The position numbers and the translations under genes are program-made. Shown one piece after another: positions 1 through 5,522 of a DNA stretch of 9,440 nt (the first letter of the stretch is position 1; each line of letters starts with the position of its first letter). Source of the DNA: an uncultured Oscillospiraceae bacterium (GTDB taxonomy: Bacteria > Bacillota > Clostridia > Oscillospirales > Ruminococcaceae); contig CAKSJL010000063.1 of the NCBI GenBank assembly GCA_934463345.1, positions 1 through 9,440 of the forward strand, written 5' to 3'. The notes beneath the pieces were generated by a model. It had not been told where the DNA came from and searched no databases. It was given only the letters and a program-made list of their open reading frames with translations.

Positions 1-710
1 CATTTATTGATAATCTGCACATCATCCAGCTTTATATCCGTAATTCCCTTTGTGTAAACACTATCCGGATAAACATGTCTGCCATATACAAGAGATGAAA
101 TAATACAGATTTTGCGGCATGCGTCATGACCTTCCACATCTGCTGTCGGATCTTTTTCAGCATATCCAAGCTCCTGTGCAAGCTTTAAGGCATCATCAAA
201 CTTCATTTCATCATTTATCATTTTTGTCAGAATAAAGTTTGTTGTTCCGTTTAAAATTCCGGCAACGCTTTCAATGTCGTTCGCAGCAAGACACTTGTGA
301 AGCGGTCTTATAATAGGAATTGCACCGCCAACGCTTGCTTCAAAGAAGAAATTGCAGTTATGTTCCTTTGCAAGTGCCAGAAGAATATCGCCCTTTGCAG
401 CAACAAGCTCTTTATTTGACGTTGAAACGCTTATGCCTCTTTCCAGACATTTCTTTGAAAATGTAAATGCCGGCTCAACACCGCCCATACACTCAGCGAC
501 CGCCTTTATTTCCGGATCATTAACAATCTCATCTATAGTTTTCACAAATTTATCCTTGTATGGACTGTCTGGAAAATCCCTGATATCAAGAATGTACTTG
601 ACATCCATTTCATCTCCGGCTCTCTTTTGAATCTTTTCCTTGTTTTTATAGAACAGCTCGACAACGCCCGAGCCTACAACACCATATCCTAAAACCGCAA
701 ATTCTGACAT
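1..710 (-). CDS. hom: Homoserine dehydrogenase, 3' part beyond the window
   Basis: This enzyme reduces aspartate semialdehyde to homoserine with NAD(P)H in the cytoplasm, the branch point toward threonine and methionine. The visible 236 residues start MSEFAVLGYG and carry the Rossmann nucleotide loop GYGVVGSG (8-15), the TSNKELVAAKG segment with the conserved Lys100, EASVGGAIPI (124-133) and GILNGTTNFIL (151-161). Residues 178-200 match the full homoserine dehydrogenase signature, from A178 and G182 through D187-P188, D191, G194 and D196 to the catalytic Lys200. The start is fixed by a GGAGGG ribosome site at 715-720, four bases upstream. The rest of the catalytic domain, and any C-terminal ACT domain, would lie left of base 1, so length and feedback regulation cannot be judged. 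It follows the HTH-ACT gene by 19 bp and is almost certainly cotranscribed with it. Identity is very secure. Confidence 0.97.
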   Translation of the reverse strand, partial: MSEFAVLGYGVVGSGVVELFYKNKEKIQKRAGDEMDVKYILDIRDFPDSPYKDKFVKTIDEIVNDPEIKAVAECMGGVEPAFTFSKKCLERGISVSTSNKELVAAKGDILLALAKEHNCNFFFEASVGGAIPIIRPLHKCLAANDIESVAGILNGTTNFILTKMINDEMKFDDALKLAQELGYAEKDPTADVEGHDACRKICIISSLVYGRHVYPDSVYTKGITDIKLDDVQIINK

Positions 711-729
711 AAAACCCTCCGAAATATTT

Positions 730-1170
730 TTATTCTCCTGAAAGAAGCTGTATTTCCACAACTCCCTTTAATTCAGATATTATTGACTTCATGGCAATTG
801 CTTCCTCAAAGCTTTCATTAAGCCTGAGAGAAATTGTAACAGTTGCAACTCCGTCTATTGGTATGCTCTGATTAACTGTAAGTATATTTGAATTAAGATT
901 ATGCAGTGAAACAAGAACGCTCGACAAAACTCCAGGTTCATCTTTCAAAAGCATATAAAGAGTTATAATCTTCTGCATAAGCTTTTCTTCATATGGATAC
1001 ACACAGTCACGATACTTATAGTAAGCACTTCTTGATACTCCGATTTCCTTGCAGGCAGCAGCAGAGCTTTTTGCTTCCTTATTTGCAAGCATCTTCTTGA
1101 CTTTCAGCACCTTCAGAATAACCTCCGGCAGTACAGATGAATCAACAACTATTAAATGTGACTTATTCAT
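730..1170 (-). CDS. Small HTH plus ACT-domain protein (PheB/UPF0735-like)
   Basis: A 146-residue protein of the size and layout of the UPF0735/PheB family. Residues about 33-57 (SAAACKEIGVSRSAYYKYRD within them) look like a helix-turn-helix. Residues about 68-146 form an ACT fold, the small-molecule (usually amino-acid) sensing module, with LKDEPGVLSSVL opening it and VATVTISLRL as a core strand. An upstream in-frame ATG at 1180-1182 would add MGVR, but GGGAG at 1176-1180 sits five bases before the ATG at 1168-1170, so the shorter form is preferred. It is first in an operon with hom, 19 bp away. The family's biochemical function is not settled. The combination of a possible DNA-binding helix and an amino-acid sensor beside hom suggests a local regulator of aspartate-family synthesis or an allosteric partner, which is inference. 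The family call is firm and the role is open. Confidence 0.88.
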   Translation of the reverse strand: MNKSHLIVVDSSVLPEVILKVLKVKKMLANKEAKSSAAACKEIGVSRSAYYKYRDCVYPYEEKLMQKIITLYMLLKDEPGVLSSVLVSLHNLNSNILTVNQSIPIDGVATVTISLRLNESFEEAIAMKSIISELKGVVEIQLLSGE

Positions 1171-1175
1171 TCTAA

Positions 1176-1180
1176 CTCCC
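1176..1180 (-). promoter_or_regulatory. Ribosome binding site deciding the HTH-ACT start
   Basis: GGGAG on the minus strand lies five bases before the ATG at 1168-1170. It overlaps the alternative ATG at 1180-1182, which has no comparable site upstream. This favours the 146-residue over the 150-residue form. Confidence 0.6.
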
Positions 1181-1270
1181 ATTTACCGCAGGTTGCATTG
1201 CCTGTCCATAATTTACAGCAGCACCGTACAATTCAGTCCACCCATGAAATACAATTGTTTTTCAAAATAT

Positions 1271-1299
1271 ACTATATCACACTTTAAGAATAATGTCAA
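1271..1299 (-). promoter_or_regulatory. Promoter of the HTH-ACT-hom operon
   Basis: Minus-strand TTGACA (1294-1299) and TATAGT (1271-1276) are separated by exactly 17 bp, a near-consensus housekeeping sigma promoter. Transcription should start near 1264, leaving a leader of about 95 nt before the ATG at 1170. The leader shows no convincing terminator, T-box motif or run of regulatory codons. Confidence 0.85.
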
Positions 1300-1382
1300 G
1301 TTTTAAAAAGGTAATAAATATTAAACAATAATTTGTAAAAAGACATATGGATATGGTTTTTTATACCGCATGATCTGAATGC

Positions 1383-1406
1383 AAAAAAGGCAGTCAAAGA
1401 CTGCCC
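1383..1406 (-). terminator. Rho-independent terminator of the CPBP protease gene
   Basis: On the minus strand GGCAGTC (1399-1405), loop TTT and GACTGCC (1389-1395) form a perfect 7-bp stem, followed by six T (1383-1388). It begins about eight bases after the stop codon of the CPBP gene. Confidence 0.9.
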
Positions 1407-1413
1407 AAATCTG

Positions 1414-2562
1414 TTATCCAAACAATTTTTCAGAAACTGCCGGAAATGAATTTACAATTGTCAGAAACAAATGCAGCGCTATAGTCATGACAAGCAAAAC
1501 TGAGGAAAACGCAGACGAATTCCTTCTTTTCTGATGCGGCATAGTGTATGGGAGCCTGTCAGATTTGTGAAACCTGATGAAGAGGAATATACCGGCAACG
1601 CCCATAGTCATCATTAAAAGTCCGGCAATAAATACACCTGTCATGCTGTCAAGAAGTCCCGAATAAGAAATAGCGGAAGATATTATATTTACAAACGAAT
1701 GAATTATCATGGACGGAAGCAGTGAGTTATGCTTTATATTAATGTGTGCAAAGAATATTCCCATAAAAAACGCAAATATGAACTGACTTACATTACCATG
1801 CATTAAGCCGAAAAGCAGTGCACTCATTATAATACCAAATCGCTGGCTAACTCTTGACAGATTTTTCAGTATAAGACCACGGTACATAATCTCTTCTGTC
1901 AGAGGCGCTACAAAACATGCATAAACAAGCATTACAGTTATAGTTCTCGGACTTTTATAATTCATCATCTCGCTTCCGACGGACATATCAGCTCCACTGA
2001 ATACTGCTCCAAATGCAGTTCCGGCAATGCCGCCGATATATCTTATAAAAAACGAAATAATACCATAGCTTAAAAGTTCTCTGAATGTCAGATTTTTCGT
2101 CTTGAAATACGATTCAATTTTTATTCCCGAAATTTTTGAACCTATAAGGAATATAATTATGCTTAAAAATCCAAGCACAAGCATATTTATTCCAATTCCT
2201 ATGGACGAATTGTCAAAGAAATTGTCCAGCCCTCTCAGATACTGAACAGTTGCCTCGGAGCTGCTCACACCGTCCCGCTTCATAACAATATGTTTCAGAA
2301 TCAGACGCAGAAGTATCATTATGCCATAAGAAGCAAACAAATGAACCAGCATTGCACCTCCGGCAATATTAAAATAATAGCGTATATTCTTTTTTTCATC
2401 CCTGGACGGTTCAAAAGGGATCACACAGCCCGGAATATCCAGCTGATGAACAATATCATGATAGTCACTATTGTAATCCTCATATTCTGTAAAGTTATCA
2501 AATGGGTTCTTTGAATTTATACTTTGCTGACCCGGACTAAAATTATTTTCTTTATTATCCAT
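1414..2562 (-). CDS. CPBP family intramembrane metalloprotease (CAAX protease/Abi type)
   Basis: A polytopic membrane protein of 382 residues. CPBP proteins are membrane-embedded proteases related to the Rce1 CAAX protease; some process peptides or bacteriocins, and most have no known substrate. The three core motifs are present in order: EEIMYRG (223-229, the two catalytic Glu and the Arg), FGLMHGN (251-257, His254) and HSFVN (288-292, His and Asn). About eight hydrophobic segments are visible, near 66-87, 123-141, 164-188, 207-219, 241-254, 260-273, 281-299 and 309-329, with one more near 350-369. The first 60 or so residues are hydrophilic and Asn/Asp-rich and probably cytoplasmic. A longer reading frame begins at 2619, but that ATG lies inside the promoter, so the ATG at 2560-2562 is used; GAGAGG lies 12 bases upstream. 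It has its own promoter and terminator, so the neighbours do not reveal its substrate. Confidence 0.9.
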   Translation of the reverse strand: MDNKENNFSPGQQSINSKNPFDNFTEYEDYNSDYHDIVHQLDIPGCVIPFEPSRDEKKNIRYYFNIAGGAMLVHLFASYGIMILLRLILKHIVMKRDGVSSSEATVQYLRGLDNFFDNSSIGIGINMLVLGFLSIIIFLIGSKISGIKIESYFKTKNLTFRELLSYGIISFFIRYIGGIAGTAFGAVFSGADMSVGSEMMNYKSPRTITVMLVYACFVAPLTEEIMYRGLILKNLSRVSQRFGIIMSALLFGLMHGNVSQFIFAFFMGIFFAHINIKHNSLLPSMIIHSFVNIISSAISYSGLLDSMTGVFIAGLLMMTMGVAGIFLFIRFHKSDRLPYTMPHQKRRNSSAFSSVLLVMTIALHLFLTIVNSFPAVSEKLFG

Positions 2563-2607
2563 AAAATGAAATTTCCTCTCATCATTTTTAATTAATAGTA
2601 CAACAAT

Positions 2608-2636
2608 ATTATATATCATTTTTCTAAGTCAGTCAA
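2608..2636 (-). promoter_or_regulatory. Promoter of the CPBP protease gene
   Basis: Minus-strand TTGACT (2631-2636) and TATAAT (2608-2613) have a 17-bp spacer. The start point should be near 2601, giving a leader of about 39 nt. The -35 box is only four bases past the terminator stem of the preceding lipoprotein gene, so the two units are separate but tightly packed. Confidence 0.88.
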
Positions 2637-2678
2637 TATAAGAAAAACAGGCAGAGTCAATACCCTGTCTGTTTTTCT
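2637..2678 (-). terminator. Rho-independent terminator of the beta-helix lipoprotein gene
   Basis: Minus-strand AGAAAAACAG (2669-2678) pairs perfectly with CTGTTTTTCT (2641-2650). Inside this, after one mismatch, three or four further pairs are possible. The T-run is part of the 3' arm. The stem begins four bases after the stop codon. The A-run and T-run arms mean it could also stop transcription coming from the other side. Confidence 0.8.
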
Positions 2679-2682
2679 GTAT

Positions 2683-4914
2683 TTACGAATTTATACTTCC
2701 GCTGCCTGATCCTAAGCCACCGGGAGGAGTCATCTGACCTCCGCCGAATTCGTCCGGAGGTGTCATGCCATCGGGCATTTCCGGCATGTCATCAGGAGCA
2801 TCTCCCATATCGTCATGAGAAAATCCGCCCTGACCTCCCGGCATTTTACCGCCGCTCATAGTTCCAAGAGTTCCACTTCCAGCTTGTGTTACTGCCGAAT
2901 CAACAATAACCTCTTCAAGGAGAGTTCCTCCGGTATAGCTGCCGCCGGTATAAAGACCGTCTTTTTCAGTTCCGTCTGAACTTCCGCCGTAATATACACT
3001 GTAGGTTTTTCCCTTACTTATTTCAGGTGTGCTGATTATAACTGACGAATATGTCTTGGCTGGAGAATAGGTTACGATCTCATTTCCACTTTCACCTTTA
3101 AGACAAATCGTTGAACCTGCCTCCTGAGAAGCATCAAAACTTACAGCAACAGAATACTGTGTTGAAGTGTCTGATGGAAGTTCTGCCATTCCTGAGCTTC
3201 CTGCCGCAATAAGTATTCCGCCAGTAACATTTATTTCTGTTCCGGAGTCAAGAGCTCCATTTCCGTCATTTACCGGACCGTCAATAATTGTTGTTCCTCC
3301 GCTTATATTCATAACACCGTTTGAATCAAGTCCATCACCGCCGGCATTAACGTATATGTATCCTCCGTTAATATTTAGAATACAGTTTTCAGAAACATCG
3401 CCGAAGCCACCGCCCATACCTCCAAATCCACCCGGAGGTGTTGAGCCATTCTGATTTCCATCTGTCTGCTGACCATCTTCCGATGAGTTGTCTGTTGTAC
3501 TGTTATAGGATGAACCATCATTCGGATCAAATCCGCCCATACCTCCAAATCCACCCGGAGGTGTTGAGCCATTCTGATTTCCGTCTGTCTGCTGACCATC
3601 TGACGATGAGCCGTCTGTTGTACTGTTATCGGATGAACCTTCACTCGCATTGAATCCATCATCACTTGCAGTGACATGAATGTTGCCATCATTCACATTT
3701 ATTACTGTTGCTTCAAGACCTTCATATGACTGTGATACAGTAATATCACCGTCGTTTACATCAAGCTGATTATCTGCATGTATACCATCGTCTCCGGACG
3801 CAAGCAGTAATGTTCCTCCATTTATTTCAATACTGTCATTTGAATGGATGCTGTCATCTGCACAGTCTGCGGATATCTCTCCGGCATTTATTGTTAGCTT
3901 TCCACCAGCTTTTATACCCTTTTCACTTTCATCCGTTTTATTGGAATTTCCCTCTGCCGGCCTTGCTGAATTGTTACCGGACGACTTTGACGAAGTCAGG
4001 TTTTCTGTTCCGCCACCTGTTTTAATGTTGAATGTACCGCCATTTATTATCATATCTGTTTCAGCCTGAAAAGCGTCAAGTGCAGCAGTTATGTCAAACG
4101 ATCCGCTTTCTATGACAATGTATCCCTTGTCAGTTTCTTTTGAATTGGTGGATTTAAGACCATCTGCCTGGGAATCGACTGTTACAGAAGCATTCATAAT
4201 AACAAGAGAATCCTTACCCTTTACAGAATTTCCTACAGAATTTATATTAAGAACATCATTGCATATTCTCAAGTCATTTTTACAGGCAATTCCTTCATTA
4301 AAGTTTGCATTTATGCTGAGCGTTCCGCTGCCGTTTAAAGAAAGATCGTCCTTGCTGTATATTACGGCGTCCGGCTCATTTTCATCGTCACTTTCATATG
4401 AATATTCCGATGGATCTGTGAGCGTATTTTCCGTACCGTCACAGACAGTTATTATGGTTTTTTCAGCATTTTCAATAAATACAGGTGACGAGTATGAACA
4501 GTTCATATTTACTCCATTTAAAGCAATATGTACTTTTTCCTTTGTGTCAACATAAATCTGACCGTCATTAATCGTACCACTGAAAATGTAAGTCCCACCT
4601 GACGTAATGCAGATTTTTCCGTCTTTATATTCCGCACCATTTCCGCTTATTTTGGCACTGTCACCATTAAGTGTAATTCCAGCGTCCGGGTCTTTTACTG
4701 ATTCATCAAGATCATCCTCGTCAAAATATTCCGAATCCGAATTCTGAGTGCTGTTATCCGAAATATATGCAGCAGTGTCAGCACTGAGAGCCGATGAAGC
4801 CGTATCAGCAGACGAATTTTCAGAACTGCCTCCGCTTTCATTACAGCCCGTCATTGAAATTGTAAGAATCAATATTGCTGATATAACAGCAGAAAGTTTT
4901 TTTAATTTTTTCAT
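2683..4914 (-). CDS. Cthe_2159-type carbohydrate-binding beta-helix lipoprotein
   Basis: A 743-residue secreted lipoprotein, probably surface-exposed. Residues 1-24 (MKKLKKLSAVISAILILT, then MTGC) are a lipoprotein signal peptide with Cys24 as the anchor, followed by a Ser/Asp/Glu-rich linker to about 75. Residues about 78-590 carry the family hallmarks: GITLNGDSAKISG, GGTYIFSGTINDGQIYVD, GCNV-like cores, and repeated rungs of the form DDxIHxNxxIxINGGT. The last module (about 590-645) resembles the conserved C-terminal strand region of the family. The prototype, Cthe_2159 of Clostridium thermocellum, binds cellulose and polygalacturonate through a calcium-containing right-handed beta-helix; binding here is inferred from the family. 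Residues 426-505 are a Gly/Pro/Gln-rich insert from a DNA duplication, and residues about 685-743 are a Gly/Met/Pro/Asp-rich tail. ATG 4912-4914 is chosen over GTG 4921-4923 because AGGA lies 10 bases before the ATG but almost touches the GTG. No catalytic motif was seen. Confidence 0.87.
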   Translation of the reverse strand: MKKLKKLSAVISAILILTISMTGCNESGGSSENSSADTASSALSADTAAYISDNSTQNSDSEYFDEDDLDESVKDPDAGITLNGDSAKISGNGAEYKDGKICITSGGTYIFSGTINDGQIYVDTKEKVHIALNGVNMNCSYSSPVFIENAEKTIITVCDGTENTLTDPSEYSYESDDENEPDAVIYSKDDLSLNGSGTLSINANFNEGIACKNDLRICNDVLNINSVGNSVKGKDSLVIMNASVTVDSQADGLKSTNSKETDKGYIVIESGSFDITAALDAFQAETDMIINGGTFNIKTGGGTENLTSSKSSGNNSARPAEGNSNKTDESEKGIKAGGKLTINAGEISADCADDSIHSNDSIEINGGTLLLASGDDGIHADNQLDVNDGDITVSQSYEGLEATVINVNDGNIHVTASDDGFNASEGSSDNSTTDGSSSDGQQTDGNQNGSTPPGGFGGMGGFDPNDGSSYNSTTDNSSEDGQQTDGNQNGSTPPGGFGGMGGGFGDVSENCILNINGGYIYVNAGGDGLDSNGVMNISGGTTIIDGPVNDGNGALDSGTEINVTGGILIAAGSSGMAELPSDTSTQYSVAVSFDASQEAGSTICLKGESGNEIVTYSPAKTYSSVIISTPEISKGKTYSVYYGGSSDGTEKDGLYTGGSYTGGTLLEEVIVDSAVTQAGSGTLGTMSGGKMPGGQGGFSHDDMGDAPDDMPEMPDGMTPPDEFGGGQMTPPGGLGSGSGSINS
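3410..3639 (-). repeat. 123-bp-period tandem duplication inside the lipoprotein gene
   Basis: Bases 3410-3516 and 3533-3639 are two direct copies of a 107-bp unit, offset by 123 bp (41 codons, so in frame). By eye they differ at six positions. Each copy encodes a stretch with DGQQTDGNQNGSTPPGGFGG followed by MGG. The third-base and clustered differences suggest a duplication that is not brand new but has been kept in frame. No third copy is present on either side. Confidence 0.95.
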
Positions 4915-4916
4915 AT

Positions 4917-4957
4917 AAATCACATCCTGAATAAAATATTTATTCCCCCTGTGATTT
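4917..4957 (-). promoter_or_regulatory. Large symmetric hairpin enclosing the lipoprotein ribosome site
   Basis: On the minus strand an outer arm AAATCACA (4950-4957) pairs with TGTGATTT (4917-4924). An inner arm GAATAAA (4939-4945) pairs with TTTATTC (4929-4935) around a three-base loop. The two stems are separated by a symmetric 4x4 internal loop, GGGG facing AGGA. That AGGA is the ribosome binding site, and the ATG follows only two bases after the hairpin. As RNA this could limit translation until opened; as DNA it could be a dimeric operator. Which one applies is inference. Confidence 0.55.
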
Positions 4958-4984
4958 TATCAGCAATGAAAGCTCTTAATGCAA
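4954..4984 (-). promoter_or_regulatory. Weak candidate promoter close to the lipoprotein start
   Basis: Minus-strand TTGCAT (4979-4984) and TAAAAT (4954-4959) have a long 19-bp spacer. A transcript from here would begin near 4947 and lose the 5' arm of the start-codon hairpin. It is weaker than a normal promoter and is listed as one of two alternatives. Confidence 0.2.
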
Positions 4985-5056
4985 CACCGCATAATTATTA
5001 TTACAAAGGCTTAAGCCGATAATTGTGCGATAATTCTCTATCTTGATTCATTGCTG
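4961..5056. other. Nested inverted repeats upstream of the lipoprotein gene, possible structured leader RNA
   Basis: Three dyads are nested. The outer arms CAGCAATGAA (4961-4970) and TTCATTGCTG (5047-5056) are perfect complements. The middle arms CGCATAATTAT (4988-4998) and ATAATTGTGCG (5019-5029) pair over 11 positions with one G-T pair on the plus strand. The palindrome GGCTTAAGCC (5008-5017) sits in the centre. On the minus strand this would lie in the 5' leader of the lipoprotein gene; on the plus strand it is followed by TTTTTTCTTT (5057-5066), as in a terminator or small-RNA end. No known riboswitch motif was recognised, and I could not fold it. Confidence 0.45.
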
Positions 5057-5066
5057 TTTTTTCTTT

Positions 5067-5183
5067 ATCTGTGATTATATTTTTACATACAAATGTGCAT
5101 ATTATGTGAAAGTTAAGGAAAAAAACTGAAAAAGTCATTACCCTTTTACACATAATGGTGAAGAATAAAATTATAGAAAAACA
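5067..5183. other. Divergent intergenic stretch, AT-rich, no gene
   Basis: It lies between the nested repeats and the alaS promoter. On the minus strand there is an exact TATAAT (5074-5079), which would start a transcript near 5067, just before the nested repeats, but the -35 region (about TATGCA, 5096-5101) is poor. An inverted repeat ATTATGTG (5101-5108) and CACATAAT (5149-5156) could bind a regulator. No reading frame here has a ribosome site or family resemblance. Confidence 0.35.
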
Positions 5184-5211
5184 TTGACTTTTTCCGAATA
5201 TTTGATATAAT
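5184..5211 (+). promoter_or_regulatory. Promoter of the alaS operon
   Basis: TTGACT (5184-5189) and TATAAT (5206-5211) have a 16-bp spacer, so transcription should start near 5218. It lies immediately upstream of the T-box leader and is the only strong plus-strand promoter seen in this gap. Confidence 0.88.
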
Positions 5212-5217
5212 ATAAAA

Positions 5218-5472
5218 GGAATATTGAATTTGGGCTGTGAAAGGAATAACTGCATTTTTCATTCCTCAGAGAGAAAGCGGACGGTGAAAGCTTTTGTTTG
5301 AAGTGCAGGTGCTACCCCTGAGCTTTCTGCCGAAAGGTGGACGTATTTTCTGCGTTAAGGAATGCAAGAGGAAAGTATTTATATCTGCTTTAATTTAAAA
5401 CAGTTATTTTATACTTTTGAATTTTGGGTGGTACCACGAGCCTTCGTCCCATTTCTACGGACGGAGGCTTTT
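5218..5472 (+). ncRNA. T-box riboswitch leader, alanine type
   Basis: This leader senses uncharged tRNA and allows readthrough into alaS when alanyl-tRNA is scarce. The T-box core GGGTGGTACCACG (5426-5438) is unmistakable. The bulge TGGT (5429-5432) would pair with ACCA, fitting the A discriminator of tRNA-Ala. Stem I hallmarks are CAGAGAG (5267-5273, AG bulge) and GGTGAAAG (5283-5290, distal loop). The best specifier candidate is the alanine codon GCT at 5311-5313, followed by A and located shortly before CTGAG. That choice is by position only, because I could not fold Stem I and other GCN triplets lie nearby (for example 5328-5333). The terminator is annotated separately. Confidence 0.93.
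5439..5472 (+). terminator. T-box regulated terminator before alaS
   Basis: AGCCTTCGTCC (5439-5449) pairs over 11 positions, one of them G-T, with GGACGGAGGCT (5459-5469) around a nine-base loop, and TTTT (5469-5472) follows. The 5' arm begins just after the T-box core, so antiterminator and terminator should be mutually exclusive, as is usual in this class. Confidence 0.92.
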
Positions 5473-5522
5473 ACATTTTCAGCTCTGCAATGCAATAATT
5501 TATGAATGGAGAATAATACTTT

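Noticed and set aside
1183..1264. Two mini reading frames in the HTH-ACT leader (MGGLNCTVLL and MDRQCNLR) as a possible attenuator peptide
   Set aside because: Neither has a ribosome site or an enrichment in Thr, Ile or Met codons, and no terminator/antiterminator pair follows.
2563..2619. Longer 401-residue form of the CPBP protease starting at 2619
   Set aside because: Its ATG lies between the -35 and -10 boxes of the gene's own promoter, so it would not be in the transcript.
3410..3639. The repeats as a CRISPR array
   Set aside because: There are only two copies, the unit is 107 bp, they are in frame inside a coding gene, and there are no unique spacers of regular length.
3375..3692. Overlapping 105-codon minus-strand frame with repeated segments
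   Set aside because: It is a frame-shifted shadow of the duplicated insert in the lipoprotein gene; its apparent protein repeats simply reflect the DNA repeat.
4091..4555. 154-codon plus-strand frame
   Set aside because: It is antisense to the beta-helix coding region, Ser/Phe-rich, without ribosome site or recognisable family.
5001..5255. An 84-codon minus-strand reading frame across the alaS promoter and T-box start
   Set aside because: It overlaps the strong promoter and riboswitch, has no ribosome site, and its product is Phe/Ile-rich like translated AT-rich noncoding DNA. A shorter in-frame 16-codon piece (MNQDRELSHNYRLKPL) also lacks a ribosome site.
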